Origin: Archangium lansingense
GTDB lineage: Bacteria > Myxococcota > Myxococcia > Myxococcales > Myxococcaceae
Direction of reading: 5' to 3'
DNA: 64,000 nucleotides
Assembly (NCBI RefSeq): GCF_026626635.1
Contig: NZ_JAPNKA010000001.1
Coordinates: forward strand, 1,054,001 to 1,118,000
In this document: piece after piece, positions 54,029-63,212 of the stretch
How positions within the stretch are numbered: the first letter of the stretch is position 1
How the letters are laid out: the number at the start of each line of letters is the position of its first letter
The notes under the pieces: generated by a model
What the model was told of the DNA's origin: nothing
Seen by the model: the letters and a program-made list of their open reading frames with translations, nothing else
The model's database searches: none
Position numbers and translations under genes: made by a program

Positions 54029-54979
54029 TCAGGCGGCGCCAGCGGCGGCGGCGGCGGGCTTGCCGCGCAGGATGTCGATGAGGATGTCCTCCAGGCGCGA
54101 GTGGCGTGTCTCCACGTCCCCCACCGGGAGGCCCTGCGTGTAGAGGGTGCGGAGGATGTCACCGGCGGGGGCACTGCCCTCGCGCTCGGGGTAGGTGAGG
54201 GTTTTTCCGTCGGCGGCGAGCGTGGCGCCCGTCTTGCGCACGGACTCGGGCAGCTCGGTGACGGGCCCGGTGAAGGTGACGATGAGGCGCTTCTCGCCCA
54301 GCCGGCGCAGCAGCGCCTTCTTCTCCTCCACCAGCAGCAGCTTGCCCTCGTTGATGACGCCCACGCGGTCGGCCAGCTCCTCGGCCTCTTCCAGGTAGTG
54401 CGTGGTGAGGACGATGGTGGTGCCCTCGGAGGCCAGCTTGCGCACGTACGTCCACAAGTCTCGGCGCAGCTCCACGTCCACGCCCGCGGTGGGCTCGTCC
54501 AGGAAGACGAGCCGCGGCTTGTGCACCAGCGCCTTGGCGATGAGCAGTCGGCGCTTCATGCCTCCCGACAGCGCGCGCGTGAGCGAGTCCGCCTTGTTCT
54601 GCAGGTTGAGCGCGGTGAGCACCTCCTTCACCCGCGCCTCGTCCCGCTCCTGCCCGTAGTAGCCCTGCTGGATGTAGAGCGACTCGGCCACCGAGAAGAA
54701 GGGATCGAAGTTGATCTCCTGCGGCACCAGGCCCACCTCGTAGCGCGGGCGCACCGGGTCCTCGTCCAGGTCGTTCCCGAAGACGAGAATCTTTCCGCTC
54801 GTCTTCTTCACCAGCCCGCAGACCGAGCCGATGAGCGTCGTCTTGCCCGCGCCGTTGGGGCCGAGCAGGGCGAAGATCTCCCCGGGACGGATGGTGAGGT
54901 TGACGTCGGTGAGGGCCGTGAGCTTGCCGCCGTACGTCTTGGTGAGGCCGCGGAGCTCGAGCGCGGGAGTGGAGGACAT
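54029..54979 (-). CDS. ABC transporter ATP-binding protein (ABC-2 exporter)
   Basis: Nucleotide-binding subunit of 316 aa. Walker A GPNGAGKTT (Lys46), Q-loop in VGLVPQE, signature LSGGMKRR, Walker B LVFLDEPTAG, and the switch His in TTHYLEEAEEL. The extra C-terminal ~90 residues resemble the regulatory tail of DrrA/Nod-type ATPases. The frame is open far upstream antisense to EttA, but the domain begins at ATG 54979 (MSSTPALELRGLTKTYGG). It is the first gene of the pair with the permease. Confidence 0.93.
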   Translation of the reverse strand: MSSTPALELRGLTKTYGGKLTALTDVNLTIRPGEIFALLGPNGAGKTTLIGSVCGLVKKTSGKILVFGNDLDEDPVRPRYEVGLVPQEINFDPFFSVAESLYIQQGYYGQERDEARVKEVLTALNLQNKADSLTRALSGGMKRRLLIAKALVHKPRLVFLDEPTAGVDVELRRDLWTYVRKLASEGTTIVLTTHYLEEAEELADRVGVINEGKLLLVEEKKALLRRLGEKRLIVTFTGPVTELPESVRKTGATLAADGKTLTYPEREGSAPAGDILRTLYTQGLPVGDVETRHSRLEDILIDILRGKPAAAAAGAA

Positions 54980-55348
54980 GGTGGGGGACGCCTTTACCAC
55001 CCCCACGGCGCTCGGGAAGTCCCGACCGCGAGACCCCTCCCGTTTCAATGAGGGTGAAGCAGAAGGGGGGCTGCTCCGCCGTGGCCTCCCTGCCGGCTCG
55101 CCCGGGCTCGGAGCGGACCGCCAGGCGTGGCGCTCCGGTTGGAGGGCAGGGGACCCCGGAAATCCAGGGGAGTGCCTGCGCCGGGGAGGACGCAGTGCGC
55201 CGTGTGGGGTGTTCTGGGTCGGAAGAGGCGGAAGCCCGGGAATCAAGTGTCCTGAAGAGCGAGCGAGCGGCCGAGCGTCTTGCGCCCGCCGTGGCTCCTT
55301 AGTATCCGCCAGCGTCCACGTCACCGAGTCGGAGGCAGAAAGAGCGAG
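54980..55348. other. Divergent intergenic region
   Basis: A 369-bp gap between the ABC ATPase (minus) and ettA (plus), expected to hold both promoters. I see TTGCGC (55278) and TAGTAT (55298) upstream of ettA, but the 14-nt spacing is too short to trust. No inverted repeats of note and no likely small gene. Confidence 0.35.
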
Positions 55349-57028
55349 ATGGCCCAGAATTTCATCTTCACCATGCAGGACCTGCGCAAGGTCAAGGGCG
55401 GCAAGGAGATCCTCAAGGGCATCTACCTGTCCTTCTTCCCGGGCGCGAAGATTGGCGTCATCGGTCCCAACGGCTCCGGTAAGTCGACGCTGCTGCGCAT
55501 CATGGCGGGCGTGGACACCGAGTTCTTTGGCACGGCCAAGCCGGACCCGAGCGCGCGCGTGGGCTACCTGGCGCAGGAGCCGCAGCTCGACTCCACGCTG
55601 GACGTGAAGGGCAACGTGGAGCTGGGCCTCAAGCCCATCCGCACGCTGCTGGACCGCTTCAACGAGGTGAGCGCGAAGTTCGCCGAGCCGATGGATGACG
55701 CGGCGATGGAGAAGCTGCTGGCCGAGCAGGGCAAGCTGCAGGACGCGATCGACGCGTGCAACGGCTGGGAGCTGGATCGGACCCTGGAGATGGCCATGGA
55801 CGCGCTGCGTCTGCCGCCGGGGGACGCGGACGTGACGAAGCTGTCCGGTGGTGAGAAGCGCCGTGTGGCGCTGTGCCGGATTCTGCTGGAGAAGCCGGAC
55901 CTGCTGCTGCTGGACGAGCCCACCAACCACCTGGATGCCGAGAGCGTGGCGTGGCTGGAGCAGGCCCTGACGGAGTACAAGGGCACCATCGTCTGCATCA
56001 CGCACGACCGCTACTTCCTGGACAACGCGGCGGAGTGGATTCTGGAGCTGGACCGCGGCGAGGGAGTGCCCTGGAAGGGCAACTACTCGAGCTGGCTGGA
56101 GCAGAAGCAGAAGCGGCTGGAGCTGGAGGAGAAGTCGGAGAGCGCGCGGCAGAAGACGCTCAAGCGCGAACTGGAGTGGGTGCGTGCGTCGCCCAAGGCG
56201 CGTCAGGCCAAGAGCAAGGCGCGTATCTCGGCGTACGAGGATCTGCTCAACCAGACGCAGGAGAAGCGCGACGCGACGGGCGAGGTGACGATTCCGGCCG
56301 GGCCGCCGCTGCGCGGGCTGGTGGTGGAGGCCAAGGGGCTGCGCAAGGCCTTCGGGGAGCGGCTGCTCATCGACGATCTGAACTTCCGGCTGCCGCCGGG
56401 TGGCATCGTGGGCGTGATTGGCCCCAACGGCGCGGGCAAGACGACGCTCTTCCGGATGCTCACGGGCGTGGAGAAGCCGGACGGCGGCGAGCTGCGCGTG
56501 GGTGAGGCCGTGAAGATGGCGTACGTGGATCAGAGCCGCGACGCGCTGGAAGGGGACAAGAGCGTCTTCGAGGAAGTGAGCGGCGGGCTGGACTACATCG
56601 ACCTGGGCCGGGCGGGGCAGATGCCGAGCCGCGCGTACCTGGCGGGCTTCGCGTTCAAGGGACAGGACCAGCAGAAGCGGGTGAAGGACCTGTCGGGCGG
56701 CGAGCGCAACCGGGTGCACCTGGCGAAGATGCTCAAGAGTGGCGGCAACCTGCTGCTGCTGGACGAGCCCACGAACGACCTGGACGTGGAGACGCTGCGG
56801 AGCCTGGAGGACGCGCTGCTGAGCTTCGCGGGCTGCGCGGTGGTCATCAGCCACGACCGTTGGTTCCTGGACCGCATCGCCACGCACATCCTGGCGTTCG
56901 AGGGAGACAGCCGGGCGTTCTTCTTCGAGGGCAACTTCCAGGACTACGAGGCGGACAAGAAGAAGCGCCTGGGTCCCGAGGCCCTGGAGCCGCACCGCAT
57001 CCGCTACCGCCCGCTCACGAAGAACTGA
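55349..57028 (+). CDS. ettA: Energy-dependent translational throttle protein EttA (ABC-F)
   Basis: Cytoplasmic ABC-F ATPase, 559 aa, that binds the ribosomal E site and gates entry into elongation according to ATP level. Two ABC domains with Walker A at Lys45 (GPNGSGKST) and GPNGAGKTT, signatures LSGGEKRRV and LSGGERNRV, and Walker B LLLLDEPTNHLD and LLLLDEPTNDLD. The arm and inter-domain linker and the C-terminal KKRLGPEALEPHRIRYRPL are typical of EttA. Start ATG 55349, with GGAGG at 55331-55335 rather far, and AGAG closer. Followed by a terminator. Confidence 0.95.
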   Translation: MAQNFIFTMQDLRKVKGGKEILKGIYLSFFPGAKIGVIGPNGSGKSTLLRIMAGVDTEFFGTAKPDPSARVGYLAQEPQLDSTLDVKGNVELGLKPIRTLLDRFNEVSAKFAEPMDDAAMEKLLAEQGKLQDAIDACNGWELDRTLEMAMDALRLPPGDADVTKLSGGEKRRVALCRILLEKPDLLLLDEPTNHLDAESVAWLEQALTEYKGTIVCITHDRYFLDNAAEWILELDRGEGVPWKGNYSSWLEQKQKRLELEEKSESARQKTLKRELEWVRASPKARQAKSKARISAYEDLLNQTQEKRDATGEVTIPAGPPLRGLVVEAKGLRKAFGERLLIDDLNFRLPPGGIVGVIGPNGAGKTTLFRMLTGVEKPDGGELRVGEAVKMAYVDQSRDALEGDKSVFEEVSGGLDYIDLGRAGQMPSRAYLAGFAFKGQDQQKRVKDLSGGERNRVHLAKMLKSGGNLLLLDEPTNDLDVETLRSLEDALLSFAGCAVVISHDRWFLDRIATHILAFEGDSRAFFFEGNFQDYEADKKKRLGPEALEPHRIRYRPLTKN

Positions 57029-57069
57029 GCGAAGCGCTGACACACAATCGCTGACTCAGTAGACCCAAG

Positions 57070-57102
57070 AACCCCCTCCTTGCCTTCCAGGGAGGGGGTT
57101 TT
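57070..57102 (+). terminator. Rho-independent terminator of ettA
   Basis: Stem AACCCCCTCC (57070-57079) with GGAGGGGGTT (57091-57100), 10 bp, 11-nt loop, followed by a short T-run, 42 bp after the ettA stop codon. Confidence 0.85.
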
Positions 57103-57201
57103 GTGTGACGGTGGTCACCTCGGGTCCGGCCGAGAAGTAGGCGGCGCCCCGGCTCGCGCTATGGTCACATGCCGCGCAAGAGGCCGCGCCCGAGCTCGTC
57201 C

Positions 57202-58362
57202 ATGAACGTCGTCTTCATCTCCCCTCACTTCCCTTCCCAGTTCTTCCACTTCGTCACCGCCCTGCGCGAGCGCGGTGTCAACGTCCTGGGCATCGGCGAC
57301 TCCCCCTACGACTCCCTCCGCCACGAGCTGCGCGAGGCCCTCTCCGAGTACTTCTTCACCCCCAACCTCAACGACTACGACGCCCTCCTGCGCGCCACCG
57401 GCTACCTCACCTGGCGCCACGGTCGTATCGATCGCATCGACTCGCTCAACGAGACCTGGCTCGAAGTGGAGGCCCGCCTCCGCGAGGACTTCCACGTTCC
57501 CGGCCTCGTTCCCGCCGACATCGTCCGGCTGCGCACCAAGCTGGGCATGCACGATGTCTTCAAGAAGGCCGGTGTCGCCCACCCCGATGGCATCCCCGTC
57601 AAGGATGCCGCCGGCGTGAAGGCCTTTGCCCGCGGCGTCGGTTACCCGCTCGTCCTCAAGCCGGACGTGGGCGTCGGCGCTGCCCGCACCTTCAAGGTCT
57701 CCTCCGACGCCGACGTCGACGAGGCCCTCGAGGAGCCCCTCTCCAACTACGTCGCCCAGGCCTTCGTGCGCGGCGCCATCGTCACCTATGACGGGCTCGT
57801 GGATCGCGAGGGCAACATCGTCTTCCACCTCAGCCACGAGTACAGCGACGGCGTCATGGAGGTGGTGCTCGAACAGCGCGACATCTCCTTCTGGAGCCTC
57901 AAGGAGATTCCTCCCGCCCTCGACACCCTCGGCCGCCGTGCCGTGGCCGCGCTCGGCCTGCGCGAGCGCTGGTTCCACCTCGAGTTCTTCCGCCTCTCCG
58001 ACGGCAGCTACGTCGCCCTCGAGGCCAACCTGCGTCCGCCCGGTGGCTTCATGACGGACCAGATGAACTACGCGTGCGACATGGACGTGTACCGCCTCTG
58101 GGCCCGCGTCCTCACCGGCGATGACCTGCGCGACTTCCGCTACACGCCCAAGTACCACGTGTGCCACGTCGCCCGGCGCTCCTCCCGGCGCTACCGCTAC
58201 TCCCACGCGGAGCTGGTGGCGAAGCTCGGCGACGCGCTCCTGCTCCACCGCGAGCTGCCCGCCGTCTACCACAACGCCATGGGCTCCGAGATGTACCTCA
58301 CCCGCCACGAGCGCCTCGAAGACATGAAGGACGCCGTGCGCCTCATCCAGGCCACCGCCTGA
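57202..58362 (+). CDS. ATP-grasp superfamily enzyme
   Basis: Soluble ATP-grasp ligase-like protein, about 386 aa. It starts with a Rossmann-like pre-ATP-grasp domain (MNVVFISPHFPSQFFHFV), then the ATP-grasp fold: YPLVLKPDVGVGAARTFKV (the ATP-binding Lys), AQAFVRGAIVTYDGLVD, and ALEANLRPPGG, which carries the Mg-binding Glu and Asn. It resembles carbamoyl-phosphate-synthase-like or peptide-ligase-like orphan proteins. ATG 57169 is in frame and possible; 57202 fits the usual family start better. The reaction is not inferable. It is followed by a convergent DUF2378 gene (12 bp gap). Confidence 0.8.
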   Translation: MNVVFISPHFPSQFFHFVTALRERGVNVLGIGDSPYDSLRHELREALSEYFFTPNLNDYDALLRATGYLTWRHGRIDRIDSLNETWLEVEARLREDFHVPGLVPADIVRLRTKLGMHDVFKKAGVAHPDGIPVKDAAGVKAFARGVGYPLVLKPDVGVGAARTFKVSSDADVDEALEEPLSNYVAQAFVRGAIVTYDGLVDREGNIVFHLSHEYSDGVMEVVLEQRDISFWSLKEIPPALDTLGRRAVAALGLRERWFHLEFFRLSDGSYVALEANLRPPGGFMTDQMNYACDMDVYRLWARVLTGDDLRDFRYTPKYHVCHVARRSSRRYRYSHAELVAKLGDALLLHRELPAVYHNAMGSEMYLTRHERLEDMKDAVRLIQATA

Positions 58363-58374
58363 CCCGGAGCGCCC

Positions 58375-58947
58375 TCAGTGCTCCTTCCAGCGCAGCAGGT
58401 AGACGGTGCCCCCGTCCTCCCTGCGCACGATGGCCGCGTGGGGCTCCGCCGCGCCGCTCGCCTTCAGGAAGTTCACGAAGAGCGCCTCCGCGTAGCCCGG
58501 CGCGTCCAGCACCGAGTTCATCCACATCTCCCAGTTGCCGGGCCCCAGCTCCTTGAGCCGCACCTCGGTGTAGTTGTCCCCGGCACGCAGGGCCTGCACC
58601 ATCTGCTGCACCGTGCGCTTGGGCCCGAGCAGCCGCAGCAGCCGCATCATCGCGCGCCCCACCAGCGTATGGCCGTAGCCCTTCACGTGGTGCTCCGCGA
58701 GCTGACGGAAGCCCTCCTCGCGCGGCACGCCCGGGTACACCTCCTCCAGGATGATGTGCAGGCAGTGCAGCCACTGGATCGCCGGGTAGGCCGGCGGCAG
58801 CGGCCGGTCCAGATCCAGCCCCATCATCTTCAGCCGCTCGCGCAGCCGTGGCGTTACCCGCTCACCCACACCGTGGCGCAGCAGGCCCTCCATCACCTGA
58901 ACGAAGACCTTCCGGTCTTCTGGCCTCACCTCGCCCCGGGGCTTCAC
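58375..58947 (-). CDS. DUF2378 (TIGR02265) family protein, coupled to an esterase gene
   Basis: Second member of the myxobacterial DUF2378 family in the window, 190 aa. Family-like pattern: VFVQVMEGLLRHGVG, RLKMMGLDLDRPLPPAYP, EHHVKGYGHTLVGRAMMRLL, RAGDNYTEVRLKELG and WEMWMNSVLDAPGYAEALF. GTG at 58947 begins 1 bp after the esterase TGA, so it is probably translated by coupling or re-initiation. No signal peptide. Sequence identity with the other copy is limited to the family pattern, so this is an old paralogue. Function unknown. Confidence 0.85.
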   Translation of the reverse strand: MKPRGEVRPEDRKVFVQVMEGLLRHGVGERVTPRLRERLKMMGLDLDRPLPPAYPAIQWLHCLHIILEEVYPGVPREEGFRQLAEHHVKGYGHTLVGRAMMRLLRLLGPKRTVQQMVQALRAGDNYTEVRLKELGPGNWEMWMNSVLDAPGYAEALFVNFLKASGAAEPHAAIVRREDGGTVYLLRWKEH

Positions 58948-58948
58948 G

Positions 58949-59722
58949 TCATCCGAGCAGCCAGTTCATTGCCACCGGGAGCCGGCGCTGCCAGGCCGTC
59001 TCGTGGTGTAGCCCGCCCGGTTCCAGCACCAGGGCCAGCTCGTGGTCCGCGTACCCCAGCCGCTTGAGGTGGAAGTAGAAGTCGCGCGTGGCCTCGCCGT
59101 AGGGCAGCGGCACGCCACCCGGATCAATCCACTCCTCCGTGCCGGCATCCAGGTAGATGCGCGACCAGCGCCGGCTGTGGGCCTTCCAGTTCTGGAACAG
59201 CTTGTACTCGCTCCACATCACCGAGGGAGACAGGGCGCCGATGCGGCCGAACACCTCGGGGTACTTCCAGCCGAGGTACAGCGACATCAGCCCGCCCAGC
59301 GACGAGCCCATGACGGCCGTCCACTCGGCGCCCTGGCGCGTGCGGTAGACGTTATCCACGTAGGGCTTGAGCGTCTCGACGATGAAGCGGGCGTAGGACT
59401 CGCCCCGGGCGTGCACGTTGGCGCGCGACTCGTTCCAGGGCGAGTACTCCTCGAGCCGCCCAGAGCCCGAGTCGATGCCCACGATGATCCACGGCTCCGC
59501 TCGGCCCTCGCCCACCATGTGCTCCAGCGCGAGGTTGGCACACCACGTGTCGAAGATGGCGGACTCGGGATGGGCGAAGACGTTCTGCCCGTCGTGCATG
59601 AAGAGGACGGGGAACCGGTGGTGGGGGGCCTGGTCGTACCCGTCCGGCGTGTAGATGCGCACGGTGCGGGTAAAGCCCTCCTGCGGGGAGACGAAGTTTC
59701 GGATGATGTGCACGTGACCCAT
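58949..59722 (-). CDS. Putative esterase (Fes/EsD-like alpha/beta hydrolase)
   Basis: Cytoplasmic serine hydrolase, 257 aa, in the esterase-D/enterochelin-esterase-like group. The nucleophile is Ser141 in VMGSSLGGLMS; an acid in SRIYLDAGTEEW and His near residue 242 in GGLHHETAW complete the expected triad. FPVLFMHDGQNVF supplies the oxyanion/HDG motif typical of these enzymes. There is no signal peptide. The DUF2378 gene begins 1 bp after its stop. Possible substrates include siderophore esters or acyl-carbohydrates; not decided here. Confidence 0.85.
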   Translation of the reverse strand: MGHVHIIRNFVSPQEGFTRTVRIYTPDGYDQAPHHRFPVLFMHDGQNVFAHPESAIFDTWCANLALEHMVGEGRAEPWIIVGIDSGSGRLEEYSPWNESRANVHARGESYARFIVETLKPYVDNVYRTRQGAEWTAVMGSSLGGLMSLYLGWKYPEVFGRIGALSPSVMWSEYKLFQNWKAHSRRWSRIYLDAGTEEWIDPGGVPLPYGEATRDFYFHLKRLGYADHELALVLEPGGLHHETAWQRRLPVAMNWLLG

Positions 59723-59900
59723 AGGGGGGCGCAGTTGAACGGCCTGGTGGAACGATAGATGGCCCCGCGCTCCCGGCCAACCCTCTCGGAGATGGACTCG
59801 CTACGCCAGCAGTGTGGGCGGAGGCCCTCCGGGGTCCGGCGCCTGGATGGGCGTTCCCCGTTTGGGACACCTCGCGGGTCGGGTCCCCGAGGTGTCCTCG

Positions 59901-62018
59901 TTGGTCTCCCGCGTGCATTGCGCCGGCCGCGTGAGAGCCGCCTGCCTGCCTGCCCTGCTGACAACCTGGATGTGTCTCGCTGTGCCAGGGGCGCGGGCCG
60001 AGCCATACGCGGCCGGGCTCTCCATCACCGACGAGGCGGAGCTGCGCACGCTCTATGAGGACGGGGTTCTCGCGGAGGAGGAGTTCGAGACCCTGCGGGA
60101 GCTGCTGCGCACCGGGGTGGATGTGCGCACGGCCTCTCGCGAGGTGCTGTACGCCCTGCCGGGGCTTACCTGGGCGCAGGTGGATGCGCTGCTCGCGTAC
60201 CGAGCGCGGGTGGAGGGCTCCTTCGCGCCGGAGGCGTTGGTGGACGCCGGGGTGCTCACCGCGGAGCAGCTCCGCCAGGTGCGGCCCTTCCTTACCGGGG
60301 AGGCGCGCGGGACGAGGAGCTTCTCCGGGCGCCTGCGCCTGTTGACGGCCTATGGAGCGGCGGATGGGCTGGTGCCTCCGGTGCTGCTTCAGGCGCAGGC
60401 CGAGGGACCCCTGGGCTTTCGGGGCGGTGTCGTGGCCACACTCACCCGGCGCCGGCTGGAGGCCGTGCGTTACGAGCCGCGCCGCCGCGCGTTGGTGGCC
60501 GAGCTTCCCGGTGTGGCGCCCCGGCTGCCGAAGTTTCACGTGCGTTGGGGGGGCCAGCACGCCTCGCTGTTGGTGGGGACGTATCGGCTGGGCTTCGGGC
60601 AGCGGCTCACCTTGGACACGACGGGCCGCCCAGCACCGGACGGCTTCATGCCTGATGAGGGATTTCACGTGCCCGGCACGCCCGAGCGGCGCTGCATGCT
60701 GACGGGAACGGGCGCCTGTCCGGTGGAGGAGACGCCGGGGCGCGTCACCCCGGACTTCGGCTGGGCGGAGGGCTTTCGCGGTGTCGCCGGCACCGTGCGC
60801 GGGCAGGTAGAGGGCGTGACGCTCGCGTTCACGGGCTTCGGCTCGCATCAGTCGCGAGACCTCTCTCAGTACGAGCTGTTCGACACGAGCACTCGCAAGA
60901 CGCCAGACGTGCTCGCTGTGCTTCCCGGGAAGCAGGTGCCGGGAGCCGTGCGCTTCATCTCGCGCACCCTGCCGGACGTCTTCCACGAGCTGGCCGGAGG
61001 CGGCCATGCCTCCGTGGGCTTTTCACCTCGGACTCGCGTGGGCCTGACGGGGTGGGGCGCCTGGCCAGTGTGGGCAGTGGAGGGGGTGGTGCTCGACCTT
61101 CAGGAGCACTCGCGCTTTCCCGGGGGCGGTGGCTATGGCGCGGTGGGCCTCGATGCGTCATGGGGCACCGGGCCGGTGGACCTGTTCCTCGAGGGCGCGC
61201 GGAGCTTCTCGGGCCCTGGCGGGACGGGTGGAGGCTTCGGTGCTGTCCATCGCACCGTGCTTGGCGACCGGAGGCGAGAACTGGAGCTGACGCTGCGCTG
61301 CTACGGGCGCGACTTCGACAATCCCTACAGCCGCGCTGTCTCCGGCCCTGACGAGTTCGAGGGTACGCGCGCGAGCAACGAGCTGGGTGCGCGGCTGCGC
61401 TACCTCCACCAGACGGAGGATGGCGCGTGGCGCATGACGGGCAGGGTGGACGTGTGGACGCAGCCTCCCGGGGGCGAGGACTCCGGCCTCGTTCATCTGG
61501 GGACCTCCGCCCGGGTGGACTACGTAGGTGTGCCGGAGCTCCAGCCCTCGATATGGGTGGAGCATCGCAACAAGGACCTGGGCCAGAACGGGCCCGGGCT
61601 GTGCTTCGAGGGAGAGGACTGTGTCGGTGAGCAGTACCGCGTCACGGGCCGTGTGCGGCTCGACGCCACCGAGGGCCTGATGCTGGCCGCGCAGTATCAG
61701 CACACGCTGGTGGGCAGCCGTCAGCGCCCTGGGAGCTTTCAGCAGGACGGCCGGGCCCTGCTGGAGGTTCTCGTGAAGCCACTGCCATCGCTGCGCCTGC
61801 ACGGGCGCGCGAGCTGGCAGGACGAGGACCTCTCCGAGAACACCCGGCTCACGCAGGCGCTGCGCACCTCGCTGGAGGTGGCCTGGGCTGTCATCCCCGA
61901 GCTGAGCACTCGCGCACGGTACGAGCTTGCGTTGGACCTCAAGGCACCCGTGGGCGCGCGCTCGCCCCCCGAGCCACCGCAACACCTCCTCCGGCTGGAG
62001 CTGGAGGGCCGTTTCTAG
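59901..62018 (+). CDS. ComEA-like helix-hairpin-helix, outer-membrane barrel-type protein
   Basis: Large exported protein, about 705 aa. TTG 59901 is chosen because GAGG lies 8 nt upstream and a signal peptide then ends at PGARAEP; GTG at 59931 is possible. Residues about 45-140 hold two helix-hairpin-helix units like ComEA (DVRTASREVLYALPGLTWAQ, then EALVDAGVLTAEQLRQV), implying DNA contact. The remaining ~560 residues are beta-rich with aromatic-flanked strands (RLRLLTAYGA, TLAFTGFGSHQ, RYELALDLKAPV) ending in GRF, as in outer-membrane barrels. It overlaps no other gene and is followed directly by a lamin-tail lipoprotein and a nuclease. A DNA-binding surface channel is the leading hypothesis. 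Confidence 0.75.
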   Translation: MVSRVHCAGRVRAACLPALLTTWMCLAVPGARAEPYAAGLSITDEAELRTLYEDGVLAEEEFETLRELLRTGVDVRTASREVLYALPGLTWAQVDALLAYRARVEGSFAPEALVDAGVLTAEQLRQVRPFLTGEARGTRSFSGRLRLLTAYGAADGLVPPVLLQAQAEGPLGFRGGVVATLTRRRLEAVRYEPRRRALVAELPGVAPRLPKFHVRWGGQHASLLVGTYRLGFGQRLTLDTTGRPAPDGFMPDEGFHVPGTPERRCMLTGTGACPVEETPGRVTPDFGWAEGFRGVAGTVRGQVEGVTLAFTGFGSHQSRDLSQYELFDTSTRKTPDVLAVLPGKQVPGAVRFISRTLPDVFHELAGGGHASVGFSPRTRVGLTGWGAWPVWAVEGVVLDLQEHSRFPGGGGYGAVGLDASWGTGPVDLFLEGARSFSGPGGTGGGFGAVHRTVLGDRRRELELTLRCYGRDFDNPYSRAVSGPDEFEGTRASNELGARLRYLHQTEDGAWRMTGRVDVWTQPPGGEDSGLVHLGTSARVDYVGVPELQPSIWVEHRNKDLGQNGPGLCFEGEDCVGEQYRVTGRVRLDATEGLMLAAQYQHTLVGSRQRPGSFQQDGRALLEVLVKPLPSLRLHGRASWQDEDLSENTRLTQALRTSLEVAWAVIPELSTRARYELALDLKAPVGARSPPEPPQHLLRLELEGRF

Positions 62019-62033
62019 ATGGAGCCGACCTGG

Positions 62034-63212
62034 ATGAGAGCCGTTCCCATTTGCTGTCTAGCTGTGACCCTGGTGCTCGTGTGTGGCGCCTGTGACCTCG
62101 CCCCCGGTGCCGTGGAGCCCGCCTGTGAAGGGTGGAGGCCCGGAGATGTCGTCCTCACCGAACTCCTGCCGGACCCCGAGGGAACGGACACGGGGCAAGA
62201 GTGGATGGAGCTCTACAACCCCGGGCGCTCGGCGGTGGACCTGCGCGGGCTGCTGCTCTACGCGGCGCGTCCGGATGGCTCGCAGGAGAAGGCCTACCTC
62301 TTCGAGGCGTCCGTGTCCGTGGAGGCGAGGGGGTATGTGGTGCTCGGGGACGTGCGCTCCGAGTCGCTGCCCGCCCATGTGAATCACTCGTACAGCGACA
62401 TCCTGGGCTCGCTGGGCAACTCGGGCGGGCTCGTGGGTCTGCGCTGTGGAGACGTTGTCGTCGACGAGGTGCGCTACACCGGGCCTATCCGCTCCGGTGT
62501 GGCACGCATCTACGATGGGAAGCTCGTCCCGGATGCGCTCGACAACGATGAGGTGAGCCGTTGGTGTGATGCGCCTGCTTCCGCCTCCGACGGTGGTATG
62601 CGCGCGAGCCCTGGCGTCGCGAACCCGGCCTGTGCGGGCACAGAGGATGCGGGAGTTCCTGCGGACTCATGTCTGTCTTCTCGCACGGGGACGGTGCGGA
62701 GCCTGTCGCGTCCGCGTCCAGGTGACCTGGTCATCACCGAGGTCATGGCCGATCCGAAGGCCGTCGCGGATGCGCAGGGCGAGTGGGTGGAGGTGTATGC
62801 GCTGCGCGATGTGGACCTCAATGGCGTGACGCTCACGAACGAGGGGAGTGGCCGGACCCTGCTTGGCGACTCACGATGTCTGGAGTTGAGGGCCGGTACC
62901 CATGGGGTGCTCGCGCGGAGCGCCGAGGCCACGATCAACGGGGGACTGCCTCCGGTGCTGGGGAGCTTCGCGTTTGGTTTGAGCAACGGAGAGGGGTCGC
63001 ATGCGCTCCGCTTGTCTCTGGAAGAGACGTTGCTCGATGAGGTGGCCTGGACGAGCGCTGCGATTCCAGGGGTCTCCCGTCAGCTCGACCCGGCCCGCAG
63101 GGATGTTACGCGCAACGATGCGCCGGAGAGCTTCTGTCCGACGCCCAAGGACTTTCGCTTTGGCAAGGGAGACCAGGGCACCCCTGGAGCGGAGAACCGT
63201 CCATGCACCTGA
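62034..63212 (+). CDS. Lipoprotein with two lamin-tail (LTD) domains
   Basis: Lipoprotein of about 392 aa. ATG 62034 has GGAG 9 nt upstream; ATG 62019, immediately after the upstream stop, is the alternative. Signal peptide with lipobox LVCGAC. Two LTD domains: first with DVVLTELLPDPEGTDTGQEW and MELYNPGRSAVDLRG, ending in CGDVVVDEVRY; second with DLVITEVMADPKAVADAQGE and WVEVYA, ending in TLLDEVAW. Bacterial LTDs occur with membrane-associated nucleases and phosphoesterases. It is packed between the HhH/barrel gene and the nuclease gene (10 bp overlap with the latter), so it is one operon. Confidence 0.88.
   Translation: MRAVPICCLAVTLVLVCGACDLAPGAVEPACEGWRPGDVVLTELLPDPEGTDTGQEWMELYNPGRSAVDLRGLLLYAARPDGSQEKAYLFEASVSVEARGYVVLGDVRSESLPAHVNHSYSDILGSLGNSGGLVGLRCGDVVVDEVRYTGPIRSGVARIYDGKLVPDALDNDEVSRWCDAPASASDGGMRASPGVANPACAGTEDAGVPADSCLSSRTGTVRSLSRPRPGDLVITEVMADPKAVADAQGEWVEVYALRDVDLNGVTLTNEGSGRTLLGDSRCLELRAGTHGVLARSAEATINGGLPPVLGSFAFGLSNGEGSHALRLSLEETLLDEVAWTSAAIPGVSRQLDPARRDVTRNDAPESFCPTPKDFRFGKGDQGTPGAENRPCT

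Noticed and set aside
55349..57043. Minus-strand frame continuous with the ABC ATPase and antisense to ettA, suggesting a 1004-aa protein
   Set aside because: The added N-terminal region is the antisense shadow of ettA; the ABC domain starts cleanly at 54979 and the gap between has no coding signal.
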